The translations under genes and the position numbers were made by a program. Below are positions 10,646 through 21,038 of a stretch of 64,000 bases of DNA, in pieces (the first letter of the stretch is position 1; each line of letters starts with the position of its first letter). This DNA comes from Leguminivora glycinivorella (Eukaryota; Arthropoda; Insecta; Lepidoptera; Tortricidae). The notes under the pieces were generated by a model that saw only the letters and a program-made list of their open reading frames with translations, searched no databases and was not told the origin of the DNA. The DNA lies in assembly GCF_023078275.1 (NCBI RefSeq), contig NC_062979.1, forward strand, positions 13,125,848 through 13,189,847, read 5' to 3'.

Positions 10646-10725
10646 ATGGGTCAGTGTTCGTTAATTAACTGTTCAAACACCACCAATAAAAGCAAGGGTG
10701 TTAAGCAAAGTGTTTCCTATCATCG
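10646..10725 (+). CDS. Orphan THAP-domain first exon
   Basis: ATG at 10646 opens a 27-residue frame with CSLINCSN, the first cysteine pair of a C2CH THAP zinc finger, followed by a basic stretch and SVSYHR, where THAP domains have a shape like SFHRFP. The frame ends at a plausible donor (catcg/gtaact, phase 2). The second half of the domain (tryptophan, C-x2-H and the AVPTIF-like end) is not found downstream before later insertions. It lies just inside one arm of a 24-bp exact inverted repeat (10510-10533 and 14757-14780), so it may be the remains of a THAP-bearing transposon. It is distinct from the P-type gene at 28149, whose first exon ends at another place. Confidence 0.5.
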
Positions 10726-11240
10726 GTAACTACCATTTGTCCTAAAATATTTTTTATTAAATAAAAAACACGATTTTCCTATTTTTATCATTAAAACATT
10801 CGCTCACGTACGGCCGTCAAACTAGTTTTCCATTGCGGCTTTAATTTGACGAGTCCGACTTGGCGTGCGTTTAAAACAAGCGATATAAAAATAGGCTATT
10901 CAAACTGTCGAGACAAAGTGAAGGTAGATTTGTTATTTTGTTCGTCGAACTCACGTCGAACTTAAGAATAGTGGTGCACCACGGAACTATATCGTCATGT
11001 ACGCTGCGATTTCCTTATTCGATTTAAATCGATTTTGCGGAGCAGTGGAAATTATAATTATGTTTTTATATTGTTATGAAACTATACATATAAAGTACGA
11101 GTGAAAAGTAAATTTAACTTAAAAATAGGTTACAGTATTAACGTTGAATTTGTGGTCGGCAGAAAAACAAATACAAACATAATACGCTCTATATTTATTA
11201 TGAATAAAAATAACTCTAAAAATGTGTTAATTGTTAATTA

Positions 11241-12349
11241 TCCATACTAATATTATACACCGTGTCCAATAAGTCCGAATACTCACATTTTACTTCAGTT
11301 CTAAAGATATAGGGATCACAGGCCATCAAATTCTTATTTAAACTAAAGAGTATATTCCTCTTAATAAAATACAAGCACAAAGTACATGAAATTTCCGAAG
11401 TGTCTAAGAAAAACAAAGAGGTAAATTGCCAACAAAATACTTGCTCGGCACGCAGGTGACGAGTTATTTTTTATAACGAGAATCTGTATGTGATAAAACA
11501 GACGCCACGTGTCCAAAATAAACTATTATGGGTACCGAGGATAGATAACGTTCCGGGCAACTAGAAAAATGTGCCTAGGTTCCAGAGCTCACCATCGGCC
11601 CAGGTGTGGGATGCAGTATGTAAGCGAGGTAAACTACCTTCAGTACTTACAGATAAAAGCGTTAAAATCAACGTTTTTTTCTTTAAAACCAAGGTTTTGG
11701 AGAAAAAAATGCCTTAAAGTTAAAAAGGATGCTTGGGAATGAGTATCATGTGTCCCAACAAGACGCACCTCCAGCACATTCGGCAAATGGTATTCTAGCG
11801 TAGTTTCAGACTAATTTGGCAGTTTTTTATCCGAAACATGAGTGGCCACCCAGGCCTCCAGGTTTAGGCGTATTAGACTATTTTGTATGGTCATACATGC
11901 TTTGAAGACAAAATTTTAATAAAATCATAAACCTAGATCATTTCAAAAAGGTTATCGAGAGTATTTGGGATGAAATGTGAAAAAAAACGGTGCGTGCCGC
12001 GTGTGATCCGTTTGAGAAGCGTTTGAGGCTGGTAAACAAGTTAATGCTGGAGTTATTCCAAAACATTTGTTGTGAATGTAGTAAATAAGAGTGCCATTCA
12101 TAAAATATAATAATAATGTAGTAACTATTTGTTCATTTTGTTTTATTGGCTATTTGTGCTGTATTCAAACTTATTGGACACGGTGTAAATGGGAAAGTGT
12201 GTGTGTCTGTTTGTTTGTCCGCCTTTCACGGCAAAACGGATAGATTAATTGTCTTGATTTTTTAAGTGGAGATAGTTGAAGGGATGGAGAGTGACATAGG
12301 CTACTTTTTGTTTCTTTCTAACGCGAGCGAAGCCGCGGGCAAAAGCTAG
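11241..12349 (+). mobile_element. Helitron-like element, copy 1 (split by a mariner-family insertion)
   Basis: The left end tccatactaatattata (11241-11257) and the right part aatgggaaagtgtgtgtgtc through gcgagcgaagccgcgggc to CTAGT (12349) rejoin precisely when 11258-12185 is removed. Uninterrupted copies are at 58062-58239 and 59624-59801. The 5' TC, the 3' CTAG followed by T, and insertion between A and T fit Helitron rules; lepidopteran Lep1-type non-autonomous Helitrons are the likely match. Confidence 0.65.
11258..12185 (+). pseudogene. Decayed Tc1/mariner-family element
   Basis: Inverted ends CACCGTGTCCAATAAGT (left) and its complement (right) are bounded by TA on both sides (11256-11257 and 12186-12187). 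The interior encodes broken pieces of a DDE transposase on the plus strand: AQVWDAVCKRGKLPSV, later QDAPPAHSANGI, WPPRPPGLGVLDYFVW and KKVIESIWDEM, spread over several frames with stops. In the family the second catalytic aspartate sits in QxDxAPAH and the third in SPDLxPxDY; here PPGLGVLDY keeps the final aspartate context only. It is non-functional and about 0.93 kb long, close to the length of a complete element. Confidence 0.8.
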
Positions 12350-12352
12350 TAT

Positions 12353-14276
12353 TTATATATTACTAAAAGTTGTAACAAATAACATGAGGATAATTCTGTG
12401 AGTCGATTTTATTAAAAATATTACGAAATATTTACTAGTATTAATACCTACCTACTAAAATCTTTGTTCCTGGCCTTAGGCTGAACGCACATCATATCAT
12501 TACACGTATACTTATACACAAATATAAATACAAATATACATACAAATAATATATTATAAACATTATGCATATGGGCGAAGGAGAACTAATTAACTTGTGC
12601 CGCACTCAGCAGATGCTGGTGCAGCATGCGTTTGAAAATTAACTTACTTGGGGCCTGTCTTATAGTCAGGGGAAGTGCATTCCAGAGTCGAATAGCTTGT
12701 GCAGTGAAAGAATTTGAGAGGAAACCACTGTGGTGAGGAAGTACTGCAAGAACAAGGGATCGGGAGGAACGTAGTTCACAGCCCGGACGGGGGGTCATGA
12801 AGTTAAATTTGGACTTAAGATAATTGGGAGCGGAAGGATCAAATAAAATAGAAAAAAGGCTGCACAGAACTCTAAAAGATCTGCGCTGACGTACAGGAAG
12901 CCATTTAAGTCTGTGGCGATAAAGCGAGACATGGTCAAATTTGCGCAAATTGAAAATGAAACGAATGCCATTATTGAGTGTACGCTCGAGCCTATTTAGA
13001 GAATCCTGGGTAACATTGGTAGTGCACACATCAGCATAATCAATCAATGGTAAAATCAAGGCTTGCACCAATAATTTCTTGGTACTCACCGGCAAGAAGT
13101 GCTTAAATCTATATAAAAAACGTAGTGTTGCAGTGACTTTACGCGTGACTTCTGTGAGGTGGCCATCCCATGAAAGATTTTTGTCAATTATAAGACCGAG
13201 GTCCTTTACTTGATTAGAGACTGGGATCACCGAGCCGTCAAACATGATCGATGCGACTGGAACAGCTTCCAACTTAAAAAGTTGACGCGAGCTCCCCACA
13301 ATGATGGCCTGGCACTTTGAAGGGTTAACAGATATACCAAAATTACGCGACCAGTCAGCGATATGAGCCAGGTCATCATTTAGGACAGAAATAGTTGCAT
13401 TTAACTGAGATACTTCAGCTTGGGCGTACAGTTGCAGATCGTCGGCGTACAAATGGTGAGGGCTTTTAAACTTGGATGTAATGAGGTTAATAAACACGGA
13501 GAATAAAAGAGGGGACAGAATACCTCCCTGTGGCACCCCTGTGCTTAAGTCATTCCAGTCAGACTGGGCTGGGCCCACACGAACAGTCTGGGACCGACAG
13601 GAAAGGTACGAGGCAAACCAAGTGATTGCTTTCGGTGAGACTTTCAAATGAGAGAGGGCAGCAAGGAGGAGATCGTGATCCACTACATTAAATGCATTCG
13701 AAAAGTCAATGAGGACCAAGACAGTGACTTTGGAAGATTCCATGCCCAGCCGTATGTCCTCAGTGACCTTGAGTAACGCTGTTGCGGTACTATGCCCAGG
13801 TCTGAACCCAGATTGGTATGGAGACAAGAGCGAATTGTGATAAATAAATTTAGAGATTTGATCATAAACGGCGGCTTCAAGAATCTTTGACAAGTACGGT
13901 AAGATAGAGATGGGTCGAAAGTGACTAAGAGAGGTAGGGTTAGAATTTTTTGGAAGCGGAATTACGTAAGCCTTGCGCCAAGTGGAAGGAAAAACACCAG
14001 TAAGGATAGAAGAGTTTACAATGTGGGTAATTATAGGCACAACACTGTCGACAATAGGAATGATCATTGCCCGTCCAATACCATCATGACCAACAGCGTT
14101 CGAATTAATGGAGGTTATAATCTTTTTGATGTCACTCATAGTAACCGCATTGAGCTCTAATGGTGAAATGTCGAGAGAAGGAAGAGAAGCAATTAGGGAG
14201 AGAGTATTTTGTTTCACCACAGAGTCCAGCACCGAAGCATGAGAAAAATGAGAATTTAAATTGTTCAACGAGATGA
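12353..14276 (-). mobile_element. 5'-truncated non-LTR retrotransposon
   Basis: The element contains a long reverse transcriptase reading frame (12586-14268), and its 3' UTR runs down to about 12353, next to the Helitron-like end. No endonuclease domain is present; the upstream frame hits a stop within a few codons of 14268, which marks the 5' truncation point. Confidence 0.75.
12586..14268 (-). CDS. Non-LTR reverse transcriptase (5'-truncated ORF2)
   Basis: A 560-codon uninterrupted frame holds the reverse transcriptase core: FRPISILPYLSKILE (residues about 117-131), GFRPGHST (154-161), DFSNAFN (188-194), TGVPQGGILSP (243-253) and the catalytic YADD (274-277, in HHLYADDLQLY). The thumb and a C-terminal tail follow, ending with an IRLWNALP..IR motif usual in Jockey/CR1-type ORF2 proteins. 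The frame begins inside the linker between endonuclease and RT, so the first 400 or so residues of a full ORF2 are missing. The listed start is not a natural start. The absence of stops suggests recent insertion. Clade (CR1, Jockey, Kiri or Daphne type) cannot be settled by eye. Confidence 0.85.
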   Translation of the reverse strand: MNNLNSHFSHASVLDSVVKQNTLSLIASLPSLDISPLELNAVTMSDIKKIITSINSNAVGHDGIGRAMIIPIVDSVVPIITHIVNSSILTGVFPSTWRKAYVIPLPKNSNPTSLSHFRPISILPYLSKILEAAVYDQISKFIYHNSLLSPYQSGFRPGHSTATALLKVTEDIRLGMESSKVTVLVLIDFSNAFNVVDHDLLLAALSHLKVSPKAITWFASYLSCRSQTVRVGPAQSDWNDLSTGVPQGGILSPLLFSVFINLITSKFKSPHHLYADDLQLYAQAEVSQLNATISVLNDDLAHIADWSRNFGISVNPSKCQAIIVGSSRQLFKLEAVPVASIMFDGSVIPVSNQVKDLGLIIDKNLSWDGHLTEVTRKVTATLRFLYRFKHFLPVSTKKLLVQALILPLIDYADVCTTNVTQDSLNRLERTLNNGIRFIFNLRKFDHVSLYRHRLKWLPVRQRRSFRVLCSLFSILFDPSAPNYLKSKFNFMTPRPGCELRSSRSLVLAVLPHHSGFLSNSFTAQAIRLWNALPLTIRQAPSKLIFKRMLHQHLLSAAQVN

Positions 14277-14394
14277 TATGAATGTATTATTTATGTATTA
14301 TATTGATTGTATGTAAATAATATTGCTATACTTGTCAATAGTTGTCATGCTTTCTAAATTTATTTTTCTCACTGCACCCACATTTGCGAATTTC

Positions 14395-14513
14395 TGTTTG
14401 GCCCTATGGTTGACTGGTAGAGAATGCCTCAAGGCATTAAGTCCGCCATTTGTACTTTTTTTTTTTCCAATTGTGCAATAAAGTTTAAATAAATAAATAA
14501 ATAAATAAATTAG
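14395..14513 (+). mobile_element. LINE or SINE 3' end with (AAAT)n tail
   Basis: The sequence ggttgactggtagagaatgc then aaggcattaagtccgcc, a T run and gtgcaataaagttt ending in (aaat)n is a retroposon 3' end that I know as frequent in Lepidoptera. It lies upstream of the minus-strand LINE and points the opposite way. Confidence 0.65.
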
Positions 14514-15294
14514 GCAAATTATATACCTACTAGTGAATTGTTTGTCATCACACGAATACAGGTATATACTTACTTCATTTCACAACGAAGATGAACATCC
14601 GATATTTTTAACTTCGGCGGGCATCCTGCACGCAACCTCCACAATCGATCGAATGGGTTACGCGGCGACAACGTTCCCATCACTAAAGTACACTCGTGAC
14701 GTCATAGGCTCGACACAAAACGTTACACGCTCGGTTTCGCTGTTAATCGCCGAGCATTTTCCTTCTATCTTGATTTAGTTCTGTGATCCTTTCACTTGCT
14801 CGTTTTTCAATTCCACACTCGGCGTTAAAATACAACTTTGCCCCCTTGTATAACAAATAACTATTATTCCCATTTAAGATATACATCACTTCCATGAGAA
14901 CATTGTTATTACATAAATACATCATGCATTTAACTAGGTTATTGTCACCGTAATTGTTAAGTAGGTAGGTAGACAACACATACCTGCATCAAGACAAAAA
15001 AAATACTTATGGTAAACTTCGTATGACATTTCAGACAAGATTTTAATGTGACAAGGTACAGAAATCATCACTTATTGACTGTACTGGTGACTGTACTTAC
15101 TTACATCTTTACCTACTGTCATCAGAAACGGATTACGTGAAGGTATTTGATCGAACTCATGCGTTCGATTTTTTACAAAAAATTACCCCCTCTCCCATAT
15201 CCATGCTTTCTGTGTCTGAAACACCTGAGTTAAAGCGCAAAAATTAGCTTTTTAAAGTAAAGGTATACCCGCTTGCATATATATATGCATACTA
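14514..15294. other. Intergenic or intronic, repeat remnants only
   Basis: It contains the right arm of the 24-bp inverted repeat (14757-14780) and a block (cacactcggcgttaaaatac..ttgc) shared with 53136-53200. A segment at 15020-15110 resembles the reverse of blocks at 10084-10160 and 28945-29050 (tatgacatttca..aaga, acaaggta.agaaatc). No gene. Confidence 0.4.
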
Positions 15295-15474
15295 ACTGTA
15301 GCCCGCGGCTTCGCTCGCGTTAGAAAGAGACAAAAAGTAAACTATGTCCTTCTCCATCCCTTCAACTATCTCCACTTAAAAAATCACGTCAGTTCGTCAC
15401 TCCGTTTTGCCGTGAAAGATGGACAAATAAACAGACACACACACTTTTGCATTTATAATATTAGTAGGTATGGA
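15295..15474 (-). mobile_element. Helitron-like element, copy 2
   Basis: This is the reverse orientation of the family at 58062: cccgcggcttcgctcgcgtt, ctatctccacttaaaaaatc, ggacaaataaacagacac, ending at tggata. The 3' terminus reads gcgggctacagttag and has lost the usual CTAG. Confidence 0.7.
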
Positions 15475-15559
15475 TATGTCAGTCCGAGATAAGTTACCAA
15501 CAATTTTGACAGCCTCTCGAATGTTATTTTAAAGAACAATGTCGATGGAATTATGACGT

Positions 15560-16975
15560 CTATTTATCCCTTGTATCAGTTGTAACTCCATACATCAGTA
15601 AATGCGGGTTATTTGTAGTGACATCTAATCACACGTCAATAACGCGTCAAATAGCGTAAATTATCAGTACCACTACTCGATACTAGGTGTCATCACGCGT
15701 CTCGTCTGCCAAAAATTTAATATTAGAACAATTTACAACTTATAATACAAGCAGAAGGAATTGAAAACAGAATACTGACTAAAGTGACTAATACCATAGG
15801 CTACTAGACTCATATCTAATTTGGCGTAATAAATGATTGTCTTCTGTAATATTTCACATAAGAAACCAATATTTAATGATTTTGGGTATTAAATGTGTAC
15901 GATGACTACGTATTTTCAATTCAAAACTGTGAGTATTTTTTTTAGTTTGGCCACCGAAAACGCTGTCGGCCGTCTGGTGACGTCATAGAATTCATGTCAA
16001 ATCAATCACTGACATAATGACCTTTATGCCTCGTACTTAAAATGTCAGAAAGTGTTGTTTTCGCACTGAATGACTTCATTCACAGACAATCTATAGATGA
16101 CATGGCTGATGTTGTTTTTGCCTGATTACGTAAAAGTATTCTTTAAAAATATCTTTTGCGGTTTATAAGTCATAATAAAATATAGTGATTTTTTTCGGTT
16201 GATTGGAAAGTAAGTAATAATATAAGACAAACTTTAAAAACCGGCCAAGAGCGTGTCGGGCCACGCACAGTGTAGGGTTCCGTAGTTTTCCGTATTTTTC
16301 TCAAAAACTACAGAACCTATCAAGTTCAAAACAATTTTCCTAGAAAGTCTTTATAATGTTCTACTTTTGTGATTTTTTTCATATTTTTTAAACATATGGT
16401 TCAAAAGTTAGAGAGGGGGGGGGGGCGCACTTTTTTCCTTTAGGAGCGATTATTTCTGAAAATATTAATATTGTCAAAAAACGATCTTTAGTAAACCCTT
16501 ATTCATTTTTAAATACCTATCCAACAATATATCACACGTTGGGGTTGGAATGAAAAAAAAATATCAGCCCCCACTTTACATGTAGTGGGGGGTACCCTAA
16601 TAAAACATTTTTTTCCATTTTTTATTTTTGCACTTTGTTGGCGTGATTGATATACATATATTATTAGTACCAAATTTCAGCTTTCTAGCGCTAACGGTTA
16701 CTGAGATTATCCGCGGACGGACGGACAGACAGACAGACATGGCGAAACTATAAGGGTTCCTAGTTGACTACGGAACCCTAAAAAGGGTCAAATAGCCTAT
16801 TGTAACATTAGCTAAAAATTGGTGAGCATTAGACTCTTCGTTTGTCGCGACATCTATTGACAAGTAGCAGTACTGATAATTTACGCTATTTGACGCGTGA
16901 TTGTCGCTAGATGTCACTACAAATAACCCGCATTTACCGATGTATGGAGTTTCAACTCTTCCCTTACTTATTCCT
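15560..16975. mobile_element. Element with inverted ends of about 100 bp, carrying a nested repeat
   Basis: The left arm (gtaactccatacatcagtaa, atgcgggttatttgtagtg, acatctaatcacacg, cgtcaaatagcgtaaattat) is mirrored at 16860-16965 (ataatttacgctatttgacg, cactacaaataacccgcat, cgatgtatggagtttcaac). The middle contains the GGTTCCGTAGT repeat copy at 16238-16788. No transposase. Confidence 0.65.
16238..16788 (-). repeat. GGTTCCGTAGT repeat family, copy 2
   Basis: Inverted copy of 2470-3092, from ccggccaagagcgtgtcggg to the complement of agggttccgtagtcaactag. Here the tetranucleotide block is short (ggacggacggacagacagac), and a G homopolymer appears at 16415-16424. Confidence 0.8.
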
Positions 16976-17724
16976 CTATGCGTGTAGAGGCAAGGCTATC
17001 ACAAAGCCAATATAATCTTCGCCTGAATATTACTGTAATCAAATCTATAGATAGACTGATAGATAGACCGTAGACCGGTAGACCGTACGGGAAATCAAGA
17101 TGTATCCGATACCTACAGACGGAAGAGAATTCATGCAAATTACACGTGAGATATTGTTGCAGACATATGCCTGTTATACATCGGTATTGTTGCAGACATA
17201 TTCGTGTTAGACGGGTAACCTGCATATATTATTATTTATTTAGGTTTGCCAACAGGTGTAATACCACAGTATAATAAAGAGTACTATCGTACAGTATGGC
17301 CACTCCCGCTCCCCGCTGAAAGTGCCACCCACCCCCTCTCGGTTACCTCACAGTTACCGCCTGTCAAAAACGCGAACAGTCGACCTGTCATATCTCACTC
17401 ATACAAGCATGGTACGCGTTAAGCAAGCTTAGACTGTGTGCTAGGAACGCGCCTCTTTCATATACATATTTGATCGCCAGTGTCCGAGATGTGGTAATAC
17501 AAAGATACTTATACATTAAATTTACTTATAAAATAAGCATGCTCGAGTATTCACCCAATTACAGGCAAACACGGCAAGCATGTTTCAAAATTTTTATTAA
17601 TCCTAAGTAGGAACTAAATTTAAATGGAAGTATACGTCTAAATTAACTAAGTAGGTACAACTTGAAATACTGATACTATAAGTATAAATATAATGACGGT
17701 ACTAGTTATACTCGTACGTAATCT
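16976..17724. other. no gene recognised
   Basis: It includes a local tandem duplication around 17145-17215 (gttgcagacatatgcctgtt and gttgcagacatattcgtgtt) and otherwise unassigned AT-rich sequence. The part at 17290-17420 is more GC-balanced but has no conserved frame. Confidence 0.35.
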
Positions 17725-18044
17725 ATACTGTTCTTTTATTGAATTCCGTTAACTTCGGCATATAGTTAGGCCCATTATAGGAAACAGAATGGCATAGTGT
17801 AACTATACACCTGCGATAGATGTTACATCAATTGCTATTAAAAAACGGGCTTTACAATTAACTCTACTAAGTAAGGGTCAAAACTTTGACATGTCAATAT
17901 CATATCGAACACAATATCGCCGGTGTATGGTGTTTTTTTAAAAAAAAAAAAACGATTTAAAAAACGAACTATGCTATTCTATTTCCTATAATGGAGATAA
18001 CTATGTGCCGAAGTTAACGGAGTTCAATAAAAACACGGTGTATA
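17725..18044. repeat. MITE with inverted ends of about 65 bp
   Basis: The left arm (attgaattccgttaacttcg, gcatatagtta, ttataggaaacagaatggca) is mirrored on the right (tgctattctatttcctataa, taactatgtgccgaagttaa, cggagttcaataaaaac). The element is bordered by TA-rich sequence. A-rich and T-rich central part; no coding capacity. Confidence 0.75.
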
Positions 18045-18284
18045 TTTCTATTACATTTTTGTACCTATCCTACGTACATACATACTTCATTACTCATCAA
18101 GTATATCTTGAACATGACATGCTCACAAAATGTAATTATGTTCTGGGTGAAAAGTGTTTACTTATCGATTTATTTATTTATCTATAAGTCATGAAATCAT
18201 GGCATACCCTTAATAAAATGGCAATCGCTGCATGAAATTGTGGAGAACTGGAGATGTAGTTGGCACTTGGCACAATATTATTGT

Positions 18285-19037
18285 GCCTTTCCACGAGAGA
18301 TACGTGGATGTGTTTGATATGCACCAGTCAGCTTAGTCGAACCCATTCCCCGGTCATTCTCAAGACGTAAAGGCGAATTCTAATTACCGCGACTCATTTG
18401 TTTTCAGTGGAATTTCAGTTCTAATTCTGATTTATCAGAATTCAAATTAAATAGCGAATTGAATAGCGAATGATATTCCGCTTTGGGTGGTAGGGCGCAG
18501 CGGATATCATCTCGCTCGAATCTAGAGCAGAGCGTAACGGGGAAGTACCTGAAGCCTTACAGAAGACCGCAGCCAAATAGCACTAGACCCTACTCATAGT
18601 GTTGTGTTCCTGCATGCCGGTGAGCAAGGCTGCCAGAGCTCAACGAGGGTGCGGTGTGCTGATGATGGAAGGACCTTACGGAACTAATTTGTTCCGTCTA
18701 TTGTCCTTTGAGTCGTCGGTAACCCGAACCCTCCTTGGAACTAGTACACTCCTTTTTGCTGTGTACTTAACAGAGCAAAAGGGAGTACAAGTTTCTAATG
18801 GGTTGGTAACGCGCATGTGACACTCCTTGAGTTGCAGGCGTCCATAGGTTACGGTGACCGCTTTCCATCAGGCGGACCGTATACTTTGTTTGCCACCGAC
18901 GTAGTATTAAAAAAAGAACAATCTGGCAATTAGAATGTGGACTAGCCGATTGAGAATTACCACACCAGCGCTATGCTATATAGAACAATGAACATGATTG
19001 GTGGATATCAAACACATCCACATAGCGTATCTCTAGT
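18285..19037. mobile_element. Inverted-repeat element with a nested LINE tail
   Basis: gcctttccacgagagatacg and tggatgtgtttgatatgcac on the left mirror gatatcaaacacatccac and gcgtatctctagtgtaaagg on the right. The interior is occupied by a retroposon 3' end (about 18480-18915). Confidence 0.6.
18480..18915 (+). mobile_element. Non-LTR retrotransposon 3' portion
   Basis: Ordered segments match a common lepidopteran LINE/SINE 3' region as I know it: ccggtgagcaaggctgccag, agctcaacgagggtgcgg, then gttgcaggcgtccataggtt, acggtgaccgctttccatca and ggcggaccgtatactttgtt, with a short A-rich end. A smaller fragment of the same tail occurs at 62655-62705. The open frame across 18599-18820 is incidental. 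Confidence 0.65.
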
Positions 19038-19106
19038 GTAAAGGCATCCGTAATGTGAAAAATATCAGTCTGTTTTATTTTATTTGTTATGATGACTTAA
19101 TTTCAG

Positions 19107-19281
19107 AATATCGCATATTTATACACGCTGGTCCATTGGAGAAGAGACTCATGACTCGGAACAGCAGCTCATAGGACACAAAACGACTTATCGTTTGAAC
19201 GACCATTACGCGTTGCCGTTGCCTTGCGATATGGCTTTTAAAATTATTTGTGAGCTGATGGACGACGATTTCTGTATTCAG
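19107..19281 (+). CDS. CFAP92-like gene, exon F
   Basis: A good acceptor (acttaatttcag) precedes 19107, and donor ATTCAG/gttagt follows 19281. The first base completes the codon left open by exon E (CA plus A), then 58 codons follow and the exon ends in phase 0. Encoded: HIYTRWSIGEETHDSEQQLI, later HYALPLPCDMAFKIICELMD. The aromatic-plus-charged pattern is consistent with a structured internal domain, but I cannot name it. The order and phases tie it to exons E and G. Confidence 0.7.
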
Positions 19282-19633
19282 GTTAGTGAATTTTTATATT
19301 GGAATAAATTTGTGCATTGCGTGATACTTGAACTCACTACATATGGCTCTCTATCACACATCACATTACAGCACAGCCAACAAGGCCTCATCAATTAACA
19401 TCATCCATACATTCTTAATTGTATTTTAAATTTGAACACTTTTATCAATCGCATAAAGCGTAGGTATATTTCTTTTCTGAATCTAGTTTTCTACACAATA
19501 TTAGTTTTCGTAATTTGCCATAAAAATGTAGAGCCAGGCCAGGAGCATATTAAACCCGATACATGACATTAGTTTTTGCTATCACACATTTGTTTTCTGT
19601 TTGGGTTATAAAATATTGGCGGTATTTTTACAG
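19282..19633 (+). other. intron between exons F and G
   Basis: A 352-base AT-rich intron with a clear polypyrimidine-AG end (ggcggtatttttacag). No repeat recognised. Confidence 0.7.
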
Positions 19634-20294
19634 CTACGTGGAATAAGAGTGGCCCCAAAGCAATATGATGACCCCACCTTTTTCGGGTATGATAAAAAAG
19701 ACCGTCTATTTGCTACCAACGTTCCACCTAGTTTCAAACATCACGAAACTGACTTAATAATAGCTAAGACTAAGATCAATGCACGGTCTCTTGGAAAAGG
19801 AGTAAGCGGGGTAGTCCAAGGGGAATTCGCGTTGTTGCCTCCAAACTTCGCAGTGAAGAGCCTGGGCCGTCAAGCGCTTTGTTCGAATGATCAAAACGGA
19901 ATCAATTTGCCAGTTTACCCCGAACAAATAGTTCCATCGTACGTCATCCTAGACGCTCAAATGACTTTGGAAGTACGCATGGGTTACTCTGGGTGCAGGC
20001 CCCAAAAATTAGAAAAGAGTTACTCCCGAATGATTTGCCTTATTTCCGATCAATGGCTAATAATGGAGCTGTTAATGCTAGTCGCGGACATTAATCGTGA
20101 GTTGGATAATAATAAAGAGAGCGATGAATATTTGTCGGGTTTTGCGATTGACACAGGTGACACGGTAATTTTTTATGTGGAGGGGCCCAAGGATGGAGTC
20201 ATTTTACAGCTCTGGGAAAGAACTGGAGACTATTACCCACACACAAACCCGCTGTTTTCCTCGTCAGCAAAGTATGCGTCGAGGGTTTATCCGG
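19634..20294 (+). CDS. CFAP92-like gene, exon G (large C-terminal exon)
   Basis: The 661-base exon joins exon F in phase 0 and ends in phase 1 (ccg g/gtaaga). It encodes 220 residues: LRGIRVAPKQYDDPTFFGYD, a basic segment with KHHETDLIIAKTKINARSLG, ILDAQMTLEVRMGYSGC, and near the end FAIDTGDTVIFYVEGPKDGV, LQLWERTG and SSAKYASRVYPG. From memory this end matches the CFAP92/KIAA1257 C-terminal pattern: a domain opening with GF.I.....F.YVLEG, then a tryptophan helix, then YNS.. F..R.Y. CFAP92 is an uncharacterised cilia/flagella-associated protein, so a sperm or ciliated-neuron role would be expected in an insect. No stop or frameshift. Confidence 0.7.
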
Positions 20295-20478
20295 GTAAGA
20301 TTTAACTTTGACCGTTACAACTTACAGTCTTATGAAAGCAATTGAAAAATAAATAGCTACCAAAATTACTCCTGAAGTTCCTATATTTACCGATTTTTCA
20401 TGTAAAATTTTCAATTATATTAATCCCAACTGTACAGCAAACAACAAATGTTGTCAATCGATGTTATGGTTCTTTCAG

Positions 20479-20600
20479 ATTTGATGTTCGCCGGCACTAC
20501 TCTGTGTTTCAAGATAATGAAGATGTTTGTTCCTCTGTCGGCAGTTTTGGCTTGTCCGCCTGTATACGCGAGACCAGTCTTACCTATATTAGCGCGAAAT
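20479..20600 (+). CDS. CFAP92-like gene, exon H
   Basis: Acceptor ggttctttcag ends at 20478. The phase-1 start completes an aspartate codon with exon G, giving DLMFAGTTLCFKIMKMFVPL then VYARPVLPILARN. The donor taken is aaat/gttaga at 20601 (phase 0), weaker than others in the gene, but it joins the next exon in frame; without it the frame runs to a stop at 20639. VYARP followed by a hydrophobic helix fits the segment after the strand-rich C-terminal domain in CFAP92-type proteins. Confidence 0.6.
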
Positions 20601-20757
20601 GTTAGAAACTCTTTATTATTTTATTTTGGTTTCAGTTAAATAAAATCATCGCCATGGAAATCATCAAATCATTACAAAAAGAATCCCATGGTGATGAGTT
20701 AAGTAAGAATGTTACCACCCCCTTTCTTCCCGTCGTTGTCATAGAAGTCGGCTATAA

Positions 20758-21038
20758 GGGCATTTTCAGAATTTGGGACCCCCCAATTAGCGTAAGTTGT
20801 TAACAAAAATTAACTCACTGTCAGTTTTGTGACGATAATTAAGCATGAAATTTGTATAAAAATATTGTTTTTGTATTAATCACATAAACTTTGAGCGATA
20901 ATCTAAATTCAGAACGTGAAAAAAATAAATTTTTAGACAGATTTTATGCTTAATTTTATTGTCGTCACAAAACTGACAACGAGTTAATTTTTGTTAACAA
21001 CTTACGCTAACTGGGTGTCCCAAATTCTGAAAATGCCC
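20758..21038. repeat. MITE with long inverted ends
   Basis: Nearly the whole element is a hairpin: gggcattttcagaatttggg, agcgtaagttgttaacaaaa and gtcagttttgtgacga on the left are mirrored on the right. Both sides are flanked by ATAA (20754-20757 and 21039-21042). It lies in the intron between exons H and I. Confidence 0.85.

Noticed and set aside
18599..18820. 73-codon frame
   Set aside because: It lies within a retroposon 3' non-coding region present elsewhere.
20607..20639. Stop codon at 20639 as the end of the CFAP92-like gene
   Set aside because: The exon at 21782 joins exon H in frame through a donor at 20601 and continues the expected family sequence, so read-through to 20639 is less likely, though an alternative transcript end cannot be excluded.
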